The notes: generated by a model from the sequence alone, not told the origin. DNA of 64,000 nucleotides from Talinum fruticosum (GCA_021018815.1 JAITYX010000008.1:4090001-4154000); one strand, 5' to 3'. Numbered from the stretch's first letter, positions 51,801 to 64,000 are shown. Numbers and translations: made by a program.

Positions 51801-54800
51801 ATGGCGGCCGAGGCTTCGAAGACTACTTCCTCGGCCGATTCGTATATCGGCAGCTTAATTAGCCTGACTTCCAAGAGTGAGATCAGATACGAAGGAATTC
51901 TCTACAGTATCAACACTGAGGAGTCCAGTATTGGCTTGCAAAACGGTATTCATTCTCGAATTTCGCTCGAATCTTTCTTCTATGTTCCGAGAATTTCTGC
52001 AATTTTGTGCTTTGATTATCGCTTTGGAACTTCAATTCCAGCTTTCATGGGGTTGATGCTAGCTATAGAGTATGAAATTTGGAATTCTGCTGAATAGTTA
52101 TGTGATTGTATCTGAAATTGAGTAGAACGATTACAAATCTATATGAACTGCTTAGAACCTAAACTTGTGGTGCAATCACTTGAACTGAAAACAGGAACTG
52201 CGAAGAATTATTGATTTTCTAATCCTGATTTAATTACTAACATGCTATATTGCCGTTATTTCTTGCTCTTTGATAATGTAAGTAAAGTATTTAGCTCGAG
52301 TAAGGTTTTTAGGATTATGAAAATGGATCCGGTACTGGCATAGTGGTCGGAGGAGCCCTCGCAATATCCACAACTTGAACAGTTCGTGTCCATGTCCATA
52401 TCCATGTCGACTTCTTTTCTTGTTAAATAATAACAGTCAGATACTTTTCAAATTTAGGTTCTAATATGTACTACCTTTCTACTACCTAATTGTATGGTTT
52501 AGTTGCATACATAGTTCTGCACATTTGTTATGGGCTACATAAAGGTGTTGGTTTGCTACAGCAGTATTTAGCAAGGTCAAAGACTTCATCTGAATCCATT
52601 GTGATCGGTACATATACAAATATTGAGCTGCTAGAGCATTATTTAAGGCTTGTAAAATGACCCTTGCATACATCGCGACTACAGTTCAAGGTGCAACCCA
52701 TATATGATTTGTGCTGTTGCTGAGCGTGTGCATGTGGAGTACTCAGCTGAAGTTCTTAGGGGAAGGGGCACTTAAAGAGGAAACTGCTGGGTCGTGTCAT
52801 GAAGGGTGGATTTTTGATTGGCTACAACTGGAACTGTGCTATTATGTCTGTGTGTGTTTTCTTTTGTTTGATGCTGTCTGTGGGGAAGTTTCGACTGAGC
52901 CTTTCCTCTTGTTATACAAGTAAAAAGAGAAAATTCTGTACATGTCCTTGTGGTGCTATGCATTGCAATTGGAAAAGGGGTAGGGTGTATATTCATATAT
53001 ATTGCATTGCGTGAACTTGCTAACTTGATTTCCAGATATATGAGTCTAAGAGCGGGCTGCTACTTCTTCATGGAAGTTAAATTTACAAGTCTAATCCTAT
53101 TTTTCCTTTTTATCCTTGTTCATTATTTGATAATCTGGATGAGTTCTATCCTTTTAATGCTTGTGATTTATATCATTCTTTGTGCATCTGTCTCTAATTT
53201 GCATAGTCCCAAGATTCCGTTGTTTCTAAGTGTCAGAGATCATGTGAAACTGTGGGGATTGTACTTAAACTGAAAACAATCAATTTCTGCTTATGTTACA
53301 GTAAGATCATTTGGAACTGAAGGAAGAAAAAGGATGGTCCGCAGGTTGCCCCAAGTGATAAAGTTTATGAGTACATACTTTTTCGTGGAAGTGACATCAA
53401 GGTATATGCGTGTCATATGATTTGTTTCTATGTGATATTACAGCCTCCCATTTCCTTTTTCCATGATTAAATCCTGAAGATATGTTTTCCTCAAGCGAGG
53501 AGGAAAGGTGTGGTTGTGTATATGTAACTAAGGGATCAAAGTATTTTTGGACTCTAGTGGCCATTCGAAGTGCCCTGTGTTAGTATTGTATGAAATAACT
53601 GCTGCTTGCTTCTCTTTGGCAAGGAATAGGTTCGTTCAGTCTCCCTGTTTTGCTGGAGGATACTGGAATATTAGATATTTTAGTGTTGTATCAACTTGCA
53701 TATCCCTGTGTCTTAGCAAAGGGATTTCACTTTATGTTATCATCCACCACAAGTATTGGTCTAACAATCTATTTCGTGCAAGATTTCGGCTGGCTTATAG
53801 CTTATTTAGGCAAGGGTACTTTTAGAACACAACTCCATAATATATCTGTTGATCTCCCTCCCTAGATGAGCAATAAGGATCTTATTTGTTGCCTTATAAA
53901 CCATAAATCAAAAGGAAAAGGGGAAGGTTGAGGGGTGGGTAATTGAAAAGTTCTGTGACAACAATATTTATGGCCAGCGAATTTGTAACCTGAACTTAGT
54001 CGGTTACGGTTCATGTCTAGGTGTAGTGTGCTCTCAGCGAAATTCACTTTGGGCTGTGTAAATTGCAGTAGTACCATCTCTTGTGCATATATTTTCCCCT
54101 GAATCAACTTAATTCCCCAACTAACATGCGATATTAGTAATGACATCAGCTGACAAATGTTATGTGCTTATTTGCTAGAATGGAGCATTTTTTTTTTTAA
54201 AAGCGGAAGAAAACATATTCGTTTCTTTCTTTGGCTGTTATATATTACAACTATGATGAACTGAACTTGTGTGCATTTTATGAGCCTTTTCCATTTCTGT
54301 TGGATGATCATATTGTCCACGCTGTCATGTTCTGCCTAGGCGGTGTCCATAGCCCTGTCTTTTTTTCCTTTTCTGTTTGGGGTGGGGTTGGAGAGGTAGG
54401 CAGCTAGCCCTCAGTTGTGGAGAGGCAGTTCCGATTGGACCTAGATTAAAAAAATTGCCTACCTACTACCATAAGAAAAGGAAGTAACTCGCAGTTTAGC
54501 AATACACCTTGTTTTAATTGACTATGATTCAAGCTGATGCAATTGCTAAAAAATTGACCTTTTCTGCTGTTCAAAACATGGATCAATTGTTGATGTGTGT
54601 GATATGGAAAGAACTCTACCGAATGTGTTGCTTTTATTGGGTTCCAAATTTTTTTAGAAGTGTTTTTATTTCTCTTCCGTTGGTGATTAGCTAGCATGTT
54701 AATTTATGCAAAACAGTTAGTTAAATTGATCGAAATTTAATTATATCAATCTTCGAACTGCAGGATTTACAGGTGAAGTCATCTCCTCCTGTTCAGGCAG

Positions 54801-57800
54801 TGGCACCATCATCATCAATTGACAATGATCCAGCTATCATCCAGGTGTGAAAATGAACATCTACTTTGTATGATTTATTAATAAGCTAGCCATCTGATTC
54901 TGTATTTGCTAATGCAGTCACATTATCCTCGTCCGGCTTCAACATCTACAAATCTGCCTCCTGCTATTACTGCATCTTCAGCTGAAGTTAATTTGCATCC
55001 TCCACAACTTGGGCATCCTGGTTCGAATTTTCAAGGTGCCCAACTTTTGTATCAACCTGGTGGAAGTTTAGGACCATGGGGACCACCACCTCCTCCAGGT
55101 GGGAATGGGGGTGGGCTTACCATGCCCATGTATTGGCCTGGATTTTACGGCCCTCCAAATGGGCTTCCTCATTTGCCTCAGCAGTCATTGCTCCGTCCTC
55201 CTCCGGGGCTATCTTTACCACCTTCACTGCAGCAACAAATGCAATATCCTGGGTTCAATTCCTCTTTGTCAACTGGAGCTACAACCTTACTTGGTTCAAA
55301 ACTTCCAGAGATTCCTCCTAGTTTGGTTACCTCAAGTAGCTCGTCCACCCCTTCAACATCAATGTCTTTACAACAGTTGAGTTTGCCTCCTATGCCATCC
55401 ACCAATTTAGCGTCTGAAATGTTATCCAATTCTGCTATACCCAAGCCTCTTGATTCTGTCCTTTTGACACCTGCCTTTCCAACAATATCCCCACAAGCAA
55501 TATCTGCTCCAGATGCAGGTAGCTCTCTATCAGCAGCCCCTGACAAGAGCAATGCAGTTTCTAGTTCAAGCTTGCTAAACTTAAGCATTTCTCAAACAAC
55601 ATCCTCCATCATTGGTTCTTCTGCACCGAGCCATACAGAAACACCAACCCCTTCCTTAGTCACGCCTGATCAGCTGCAGTCTGGACAAACATCAATCTCT
55701 GCATCACCTTCTGAAGTTGCTGATAAGGATGTGGAGGTTGTCCAAGTTTCATCATCGGCATCAGAGCCGAAAGAACCAGTGGTTAAGGAAGCAAAGCCCC
55801 CAATACTGCCACTACCACCGGCATCGAAGGCTTTTCACAAGGTGCAAATTTGTCTAGTATTGTTGTTTGCATTCTGGTTTGTCTTGCACCTACTCTAAAA
55901 ATAATTTCATCCTGGATCCAAATAATTAGCCTAATTGGCTAATCTCGCACATTATTTTTATCTCCTGAGAAAAATTCGTATGTGTCCGGATACTAAGCTT
56001 CTCGGATAAAGCCAGTTATGGATTTTTCTCAATTTCAGAAGTGGAGTGACATAATCACGTGGACATGCTTAATATCTCTACTTCTAGAAGCTGTCTTTGT
56101 TGTTTGTAACAAAACCTTGAGCTTTTAAGCCTACAATAGAAGAGTTCTCCTGAGATAGCAAAGTGTTGAGGAGACATTCAAAGTTGCCACTGAAGCTATG
56201 GCAAACTGTCTGATGCTTAAAGTTGCCATACAGGCTACTGGAATGAACACATTGCATTTTCTTTTGAGTTTGCATGGTTTGATGAGTGAAACTGGTTTAT
56301 AGATTCTTTCTATTCAAAGTAATATGTGTGCTATTCTTTTCTGGTACAACAGGGAAAAAAATCTCCTTCGTTGTGACCATTTATTTGTGCTGTTAGGATT
56401 TTGTCATGCAGTATGTCACTGCTGTTGTGGCATGGATAGTTTTAAGAATAACAGAGATCTTTGTCCACTTTGACGTGCTTTTACTTGTAGAACTTGGGAT
56501 CATTAACGATACTTCTATTACACTATACCTAAACATACACTATCTAGATAATAAACAAACACTTATATAAATGTTGAATGAAACTTGGTATGAAGGTGTA
56601 AGCATAATACTAAGTGAACAAATAAGTAGTGGAGTTGTGATAAATGAAATGGCTGTATCTTATGAAGCGACCAAGGTAATAGCATAATGACCTTTATGCA
56701 TGTGATTACAAAGTGGGGTTCTTTGCTTGCGCGGCGTCAATAACCTTGACAATGCAGGCATTATGTTGCCCATTGGCCTTCATTGTTTACTGAGCGCATC
56801 ATAGGTGTTGAGTTTGATAATTGATCCCACTTCTGTTATTCGATTGGTTCATGTTGCAGAAGTGAGTTTCATTTATGAAGTATCAGAATACAAAATCTCT
56901 GCAATTTCTTCATTTAAGTGAGATTGCAAGCTAGTTGAGTGGGAACAGGAAAGGATACTAATGATGTCAAGTTGTTATTGACGCCTATATGTCTCTGATT
57001 AGTATCTAAAAATTGGTAACTGTGTCTTTTGTTAATTTTTATTGGGAAGATCTGGTACAATATATATTTATTATGTATCTTTTTAATAAGGAAAATAGAA
57101 TATATTAATGAATCAGAATCAAAAGGTTTGATGCAAAGCTAGCATGCCTCAAAAGATTTATTAGGCTATTATCATTGTCTCTGTTTCTACTATCGGTTAG
57201 GCTCCTCCAGTCTTAGTCTGCCTATATTGTTCTGCTACTCGGTTGCTTTTTTAACTATCATAGCATAGCAGCACTACTTTTAGTGACATGGATATGAATA
57301 TTTTTTTTATATTAACCTTCTTGCTGAATTGCCTCTGTTGGTTGAGGAGTTCTTTTTCATGATAATTGCCTTAAAATTGGTTATGCAAGTTTACATTGAC
57401 TTGTTAATACTGTTGACCTCTGTGGTAGTATGCAACATCGCTAACATGCCGGAATATCTTGTTTGTAGCCTAATAATGGAGCTTCTTTTCATCCACACCA
57501 TAATTACCACTACAGGGGACATGGAAGAGGAAGAGGCAGAGGAAGAGGAAATGGGGTAATTTGTTTTTGCTGTCTGTCAATTTTCAAAGCTCTTATTTAT
57601 TTTGTTTGTTTATATCAATGTTTCTCTTACTCTTGTGGCGGGAATGATGAGCTTCTTCTATTCAAGGGATAAACGCAAGTTCAGTTCTCTAGACTCCATG
57701 CAGTGGGGCACCATGCATTTCCCATTCCCAGCCCCAGCTTTTAGAGGCATGGGGATGTGCTATGTATAGATTATTTAAAAAACCCAAATTGTCTCTCAGA

Positions 57801-58487
57801 ATTCAGAGGAAGTAAATGCATCTTTCTTGTAGGGTTTACATGCGGTCACAAGATTTACTGAAGATTTCGATTTTACTGCGATGAATGAAAAATTCAAAAA
57901 GGAAGAAGTATGGGGTCAACTTGGCAAGACTAATAAGTCCCAGGATAAAGAAGGAAATGCAACTCTAGATAGTGGTGATGATTCTGAAGATGAGGTTGAA
58001 GAGGAGTTGCCACAAATTGATGTTAAGGTACATTTGAAAAATTGCTCTCTAGACTTTCCCTTCTTCTGCTTCACAAAATGCTCCTGAAGCTTCGTTATTG
58101 ACCTCCTTTGTATCGGAATTTAATCTGATATGCTTCTATTGACAGCCTGTTTATAACAAAGATGACTTCTTCGATACACTATCATGCAATACTCTTGATC
58201 GAGATTCACAAAATGGGAGGACAAGGTTTTCTGAGCAGTTGAAGTTAGATGCAGAGGTCTGGTCTTAATTTATTCTCATTTCATTTTTTATATAGTGGTT
58301 GTTCAATCCATTCCCAACATGGCTACCTTTTTATGTGCAGACTTTTGGTGAATTTGTGAGATATAGGGGAGGCCGCGGTGGACGTGGACCTGGTGGGCGT
58401 GGGCGTGGGCGTGGTTCTTACCATGGCAGGGGATATGGCTATGGTGGAAGGGGAAGAGGGCGAGCTATCTCTGCTCGGACCTCGTGA
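51801..58487 (+). CDS. DCP5: DECAPPING 5 (LSM14/RAP55-type P-body protein), 8 exons, 1-nt deletion in exon 2
   Basis: DCP5 promotes mRNA decapping and translational repression in P-bodies with DCP1/DCP2. Exons: 51801-51945, 53302-53401, 54764-54844, 54918-55841, 57469-57555, 57833-58027, 58146-58256 and 58341-58487. Domains in order: N-terminal LSm14 fold ([20 protein letters not shown], then [10 protein letters not shown] in exon 2), a Ser/Pro-rich linker (exons 3-4), an RGG stretch (exon 5), the DFDF box ([14 protein letters not shown], exon 6), the FFD box ([10 protein letters not shown], exon 7), the TFG box (KLDAETFGEF, exons 7-8) and a C-terminal RGG tail. All junctions are GT..AG. Exon 2 has five A at 53327-53331 where six are needed; with five the frame leaves the family sequence before [14 protein letters not shown] and the phase fails. 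Everything else is intact (about 596 residues expected), so an assembly error is likelier than true loss. Confidence 0.9.
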
Positions 58488-59750
58488 TTGCTTCTGGAAG
58501 TGCTGATGTCAACACCCTTGTACTCCTTTCCCCAGGAATTAAATCATGCTCACAAGAGGTTAGGAGGAAACAGGGGGAGGGGGTGTTGGTCATAAGATTT
58601 GTGCTTTTGCATATTTGATGACTGGGTTTAAGATCAATTAGGATGTTCTATTTTGAGTCTTCTGCTCATGTTTGGTTTGTTTTTGGTTAAATTGAAATTT
58701 CCTGATGGAGCTTATAAACAAGCAGTTGGTTCAGTACAAGAAATTCTCAGTATAGACTTTGTAGCTTCGTTGGTGGGACTTTAGATTGTTCCAAAATGTA
58801 AATTGTAACTAGCTGAAGTTGTGATTGTTTAGCATTGATTGATGTATCCTCCTCCCTACAGGCCATTGTGCTTTCTTATCATGCTTTTCAGACCATTTTC
58901 TGTGGTGTTTTCATTATTCGTATCTCTGAATTGCCCCCATCAACCACCATCACCTGGTGTGAATTTTGTTAGAAGCATGATGTGATTTTATCGAGAATTC
59001 TTGATGGATTATTGATAACATTGTTGTTCTAATACGAAGGCATACTTGGAAAATGAGTTTTGGAAAATGAGTTTTAAAAGAAAACATTTCGGAAATGAAG
59101 TGCACAGCGATCAGGAAAGATGCAATGCTTTGATATGCTATGCTATATCAATCCATTACGGGTTCTGTTAGTGTAAGAATGCAACTTTTAGCAACTAACT
59201 AATCTTGTGAGCCTCGCTTTACTGCGCTAATTCAACCACTTGGCGAGCAAGTAGTCAAAGCTCCGTTCAAATATGAGGAAGTGTTAGCTTTGACAAATAA
59301 TTTATTTATTTTAAAATACATATCATTTTAATTAACTTTTTCGTTTTATAATACTTGTTACTTTACAATTTCAATGATACATTCATGGTTACTTTACCTA
59401 TTTTATCCTTATTAATTACTTTTTTTTCTTTTCTCATTAATTTTTTCATTTTCAATGAAATCTTAATGCAATTTGATCTTTTAACACTAATTTTGTTATA
59501 AATTTAGTGTTTCTTTAATAATCAACCTTAAAACGACAAGTATTTTGAAATGGAGGAAGTAACTTTTTATTACAATTATGTTGTTAACTAATATTTGAAC
59601 TTCTCTTGTTTTTTTCTAAAAAGAGGAAACCTTTAATAATCAATCTTGGAGGACGGAAAATTTCAACTAATTCTTAACAGAAAATTTTTATTTCTTTGCT
59701 CAGTGTCGAGCCACGCTCGATCCGTTCACTTTTGTAAAATTCCAAGAACA
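58488..59750. other. DCP5 3' flank and intergenic sequence
   Basis: 3' UTR of DCP5 followed by AT-rich DNA. The sequence 59531-59562 (AAACGACAAGTATTTTGAAATGGAGGAAGTA-like) resembles the right end of a Stowaway MITE (CTCCCTCCGT-type terminus, TA target). The left end, expected near 59250-59300, is eroded. Confidence 0.4.
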
Positions 59751-59760
59751 ATGGAGTTCT

Positions 59761-60204
59761 ATGATGGATCTCTGCTGCAACCCTAACCTTTCTCTCCTCC
59801 AAGTTATCAATCTCTCAACTCCAATTGCTTTCGGTCAGTCTCTCGTTATCGTCCTCAAGGACCTTGAACGCCCTCCTGATCTTCTCGATTTCTTCATCTG
59901 GAAAATTAATGTATTGATCTCTAATCTTGCTTGCCAAATTTTAGCTATTGGTGTTTGAATCTGTTGTCGAATTAGACGTACCTAATTTTGCATTTTCTGG
60001 AGTTAATTTTGCATGTTGTAATGTGTGATTTGGCTTTTGATGGTTTAAACGATTTGAATCGAAGATTGATAACGCTCTGTTGATCCTTTTCTTTTTAATC
60101 ATTTGGTATCTTCTATTATTCAGGTACCTTTTGAGTGGCATGGTGTTTATATTAGATTCCAAAATGTAAAGGAAATTTCTATCTATGTGAGAAGATCATT
60201 CTAG
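59761..60204 (+). CDS. Possible small two-exon gene or gene fragment, unknown
   Basis: Exon 1 from the ATG at 59761 to about 59910 gives MMDLCCNPNLSLLQVINLST and ends RPPDLLDFFIWKIN before a GTATTG donor. Exon 2 after CTATTATTCAG at 60124-60204 gives VPFEWHGVYIRFQNVKEISI and a short tail to TAG. Base composition of exon 1 (pyrimidine-rich third positions, GC higher than the surroundings) looks coding. The frame is open for nine residues upstream of the ATG, so a longer N-terminus is possible. I recognise no family. It could be a truncated gene. Confidence 0.35.
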
Positions 60205-61408
60205 ATTCTATTTTGTAAAAGGACTTGATATTATTCAGGCAACCTTTGAGTCGCCACTCCCACTATGTGCAACAGCACCCACCGTGCCACCACCCGCACC
60301 ACTGACTTCTCCACGCTGACCTCAGCACCAAAGCCCCTCATCGGCTCTCACCTCACGCGACAATCTCTTTGTCTGACCACAGCCACCAGGCGCCCACTCG
60401 CCGCAGCCCCCACTCCTGTGCAGCCAGCACTTACCGCTGCCACTCGCCACCTGCAACGGCCACTTCCGACACCTTGCTCCCCTCATCCCAGCCCCTCGCC
60501 GGCTCTCACTCACTCACCTAACGGGCCCATTCCTTGCCTCCGCAAGTTTACTAAGTTGCGAATTTTCCAATTTTATTTCAATTCAAGGATTACTTTCTTT
60601 CATTTTAGTTTTAATTTATGTGATTTCATTGCAATTACTTTATTTCATGAATTAATTTTACTATTTTAGTTTTAATTTATTTGATTACGGATTATGGATT
60701 ATAGATTATAGAATTAGAATATATTAATATGGACTTATCGAGGACAATTGGATTAGATGTAATGTATCTATTATATAATATTTTTTTTTTACTACTATTG
60801 TTAGCCTTTGTATTGTGTAAAGTATTATTCAATCTATTCTAACCCCTTTTCATAAAATCCTGCGTCTGCCATTGTCGAGGACCGGACAAAATAATTAGAT
60901 TATCACATAACTAAATATGGGCAACTCCAAAAATGCTGAAACTTATAGAGAAAATTGAGTTTCAAATCTATTGATTTTAGATGGAAGAAAATTAGAATAT
61001 GTTCCCAATTAGAAATCTTAATTAGATATATATATATAAAAATATGCTAGGTGGCGGGATTTGGATTTTTGTAGCAACTTATCCGGTCCGGGCAAAAGGC
61101 GAATAAGAAAATTTTGTGGACCACGGACCGCACCGAATGTGATCGGTCCGATCCGATCCAAGTTGGTCTTTAGTCCGATTTGATTCCGTTTTAGACCGAA
61201 TAATGTACAACCGTATGTAAAGAAGTTGTTTGGCCTAAGGTGTTGTTTGGCTTGGTCTTGGGCCTAAGTTCTTCGTTTTATCCGGTCCGGTCTTCGGCCT
61301 AATGAATCTAACGCTTTTTAAACTTTTTGTGTGCCATTGGGGGTGCATTAACCTACCAAAGGTGAAAAAAATCATCGCGTGCAGCAGTCTTTCGAGAGAA
61401 AATTGAGT
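60205..61408. other. Intergenic
   Basis: A Pro/Thr-rich, GC-rich open stretch (60265-60540) looks like low-complexity sequence rather than a gene. At 61075-61300 there are repeated GGTCCGG / CGGTCC motifs upstream of family gene E. No gene is supported. Confidence 0.4.
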
Positions 61409-62332
61409 ATGGCATTCAAATTCGGCAAGAAAGATTTTAAAGAATGGGTGAAACAAGGTTTGAAGGTCTCTCATGGAGCGAACCTCGATATAGACAAAAA
61501 GATTTCGCTGGTTCCTAGAGCTCCCGTAGCCTTTGCTTTCGTCACCCAAAACGGCGGCGGGCCGGCAATGATTCCTCTCCCCATGAATTGGTTCACACTC
61601 AAAATCGACGCCTTACCCACTTTAAGCGCCTTGCACATTTTGTTCAAGGCAACTTGGTCGGTTCGTTTGATTGAGAGTGGCCATTTCTGCGACATCTTTG
61701 TTGCTGTACCCGCCCCTTGTACCCCTGGCTTTAAGGTTTGTTTTTTCATTTTCATTTGATTTTATACTAATCTTGATGCCTTTTTCAACAAAATTGTTTT
61801 GAGTAGTTCATATTTGTTCAATTTTCTCTTTTTAGGGCTTGTTGTATAATTTCAAAATAGAAATTCCAAATTGTTCCAAAGCAGATGTAGAACCTTGCTA
61901 TAATGGTGATTGTATGTTTGATGATGTTCATTTCATTCAGAGGTCTCGGGTAATAAAACTGACTTAATTTTCACTATTGTTTTTCATAATTGCTTATTTT
62001 ATCATCCTTGGTTTTCTGCCTAAATATTGTAATGGGTTGTAAAATTGCCAGGTTGATGGGGGCTCCAAGTGCGTGCCTCTTTTCATTTTTTTGCGCGTTT
62101 GCTTCCTTCAACTTTTGGGGTTTTCACCTTTAGGGTGCCGTTAACTTTCCCTTTGTATTCCAAGGGCTTTCGTGAAGAGAAACAAAACCAGTTGAAACCC
62201 ATCCTCTTCTCCGAACAGAAAAAAGTGGAGTCATTTTTTATCTCTAAATTCCGAAGGTGCAAGATCGGAGTCTCCTTAGGCGCAGGAGTGGATCGAGATA
62301 TCCATAACATTTTGCTCAATTGTCCTCACTTG
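61409..62332 (+). pseudogene. Unknown family gene E: three exons seen, exon 3 frameshifted
   Basis: Exons 61409-61735 (109 codons), 61836-61949 (114 nt, as in A and B) and 62052-62332. Start MAFKFGKKDFKEWVKQGLKV, then HGANLDID, PVAFAFVTQ, AMIPLPMNWFTLKI, FKATWSVRLIESGHFCDIFV and AVPAP clearly match genes A and B. Exon 2 (FKIEIPNCS, DDVHFIQR) is open. Exon 3 is 281 nt, not a multiple of three: it starts VDGGSK in phase 0, but the family-like reading (FGVFTFRVPLTFPLYSKGF) is in another frame, so one base is missing between about 62060 and 62110. Exons 4 and 5 were not found in the remaining 1.6 kb; intron 3 may run past the window, as intron 3 is about 0.7-2 kb in A and B. Confidence 0.65.
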
Positions 62333-64000
62333 GTATGTTTCTTAAATATGTGCGTTGTCATTATATAGTACTAAGTTAATGTTTAATGAGGTGGATGAGT
62401 CTTCAAAGAAGCAAACCCTGTTGTTCCCTGGTTGAACTTAGCAGCTTCAGGATTGGTGATTCATATATTTGGTTGTCAAAAGTGACCTCAATTATAGTAG
62501 GTCTTCTATGATCCTGTTTCATCTAGGAAATATTAGAAAAGTTATGTTTTTGGGTGGGTTTTAATATTGATGAAGATCTAATAGTTCATTTATGAGTTAC
62601 TTCTATTAAGGTTGTCTTTTACATGGGATTTTCTCACCAAACAGTTTGTATTGTGAAAAAAATTGGTTTTCGTCTCAAACATAAGGTTGTGGCTTTGTGT
62701 CAAAATTTTGGGATAATAAATAGTAGCCTTTGTTTTACCTTATCAATATCCTTAACTCTTCCTCATTCTCATTGTAATTGGTTAGGTGCCTTGACTCCCA
62801 CAATATATTTTGAACTACAACCATCCATTATGGGTCATTGGTTTCTACTTTTCCTCTTCTTTTTTTTTAAATATAGAAATGGGAGTACTGAATCGAATGC
62901 TTAGTGTTTGACTTATGTTTTCCCCTTCGCATGCTTAGTATTTGGCTTATGCCCCCTCCCCAAAATTTGGAATCACATATATAAAGTTTCACTAGACCTT
63001 TCAGGCATCCGTTTGAGGAGATGCCTCTCTTGCATAATTGATTTTCATATACCCGTACCTTTTAAGTCAACTTTTCTTATATTTAAACTGAAGCACATGA
63101 TATCTAGAATTAAACCTCTCCGTTTCAATTCTAGTTCCATTCAGTTGAATTTTATTAAACCAAACACACATTAGGCTTCTTCCATGCCAACTCAATGCTC
63201 GTAGATTCATGGATGTGGTAGATGGAGATTGAAAAGGATATATCTCATATTGTTTGTTAAACAACTATAAATTGGAAATCAGGTGAATTCAGTGGTGACA
63301 AATTTGAATCACCAAGAGCTTTAAAATGAAAGCGCCGATGAATAAACGAAGCGGAAATGAGGTTTGTTTTCAAAGGAGAGAAAGTAGGGCTTCAATATGT
63401 ATTATTCAATTTTTCGTACATGATAACATATCCACATGAACTTTCTTGTGGAAATTTGATAGACGAATGACTAGTTATGTCATATGGATGATACATTAAT
63501 TGTTGCTTCTAACTTCTAAGTTACAAGCTTGCGGATTATATCCACATTCTAGCACATTCTCTTCTTTATTGCATTTTTCCATTTGTATATTAGCAACAAG
63601 GTATTTCATATACAAAACTGCTTGGTAGTAGCCGGAAAAGATATCTGCACTTGTGAGCAACTGTAACTGTCACAGATCTACAACCACCTTCTTGTGAGTT
63701 TATTTCAGTTGCTATGAACTCAGTGTAATTATTTCTCAAAGGACCTTTTTTTTTGATAAAATGTTAGATAGCTTTCATTGATCATAGACACTCAACATTA
63801 CATATACACAGGGCATATCCCGATTTTCACTTCATTTTTCTAACACTTCGTTCTATATACAATCATTCTCCCATAGTCAATTGCTATAGAATGAGCATCC
63901 ATGCTGATTTGTGTGAATACTCTGCTGTCAGTCTCCCTCCAACAAGAATATATGCATGTAGCCACACATAATCTTTTCATACCCTTCTGTTTGGTGTTCC
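62333..64000. other. Downstream of family gene E, nothing firm
   Basis: May be intron 3 of gene E. I searched for an exon similar to LILLQELEGP and found none. No other gene or repeat end is recognised. Confidence 0.35.

Noticed and set aside
55178..55588. 136-residue frame antisense to DCP5
   Set aside because: Shadow of the Ser/Pro-rich exon 4 of DCP5.
55842..55898. Extension of DCP5 exon 4 to a stop at 55898
   Set aside because: Runs past a good donor at 55842; family comparison requires splicing to the RGG and DFDF exons downstream.
60265..60669. 134-residue Pro/Thr-rich frame
   Set aside because: Low complexity, ends in AT-rich sequence, no splice or family support.
17186..62332. Idea that the unknown family is a captured viral movement or coat protein
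   Set aside because: Only a general beta-rich pattern supports it; no diagnostic motif was found and the five-exon plan looks like an ordinary plant gene.
1..64000. CRISPR arrays, tRNA and rRNA genes
   Set aside because: No regularly spaced short repeats and no tRNA or rRNA signature sequences were seen by eye.

Overview
The window is nuclear DNA of a flowering plant, most likely a eudicot. It is AT-rich, its genes are split by long introns with plant-type GT..AG borders, and it carries plant-restricted or plant-typical genes (a CRWN/NMCP nuclear-lamina gene start, an LSM14-type DECAPPING 5 gene) together with a plant mix of mobile elements (copia and gypsy-like LTRs, LINE, MULE, Harbinger/Tourist-like, Helitron). 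The species cannot be named from the sequence.

Layout. 0.5-2.1 kb: decayed LINE, minus strand. 2.8-3.1 kb: first exon of a CRWN4-like gene, minus strand, with a stop codon three codons before the splice donor. 4.3-11.3 kb: complete eight-exon oligoribonuclease gene, minus strand. 13.1-16.1 kb: decayed tandem copies of a short gene with a RING-like cysteine pattern. 16.7-30.3 kb: a direct tandem duplication carrying two copies (A and B) of an unrecognised five-exon gene; A holds a 1-kb deleted copia element in intron 3, and B has a 5-kb nested block (MULE, Harbinger-like element, LTR-like segment) starting just after its stop codon. 31.0-36.0 kb: decayed copia retrotransposon, minus strand. 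37.8-38.4 kb: solo copia LTR with a perfect 5-bp target duplication. 38.6-40.8 and 41.6-42.9 kb: two more members of the same unknown family (C, open in the four exons found; D, dead), minus strand. 43.4-45.6 kb: Helitron. 47.0-49.1 kb: two-exon gene for a 151-residue four-helix membrane protein, minus strand. 51.8-58.5 kb: DCP5, eight exons, plus strand, with one base missing from an A-run in exon 2. 59.8-60.2 kb: possible small two-exon gene. 61.4-62.3 kb: fifth family member (E), plus strand, frameshifted.

The main discovery candidate is the five-member family. All members share the same exon plan (about 360, 114-120, 264-267 and 84-96 nt, all phase 0) and similar sequence, but I cannot link them to a named family. 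Members A and C keep an open frame in the exons found; B, D and E carry indels or stops. The recognised genes act in RNA decay (oligoribonuclease, DCP5) and nuclear architecture (CRWN-like); nothing suggests they form a functional cluster. Single-base lesions recur, including in the otherwise intact DCP5, so residual assembly errors must be excluded before calling genes dead.
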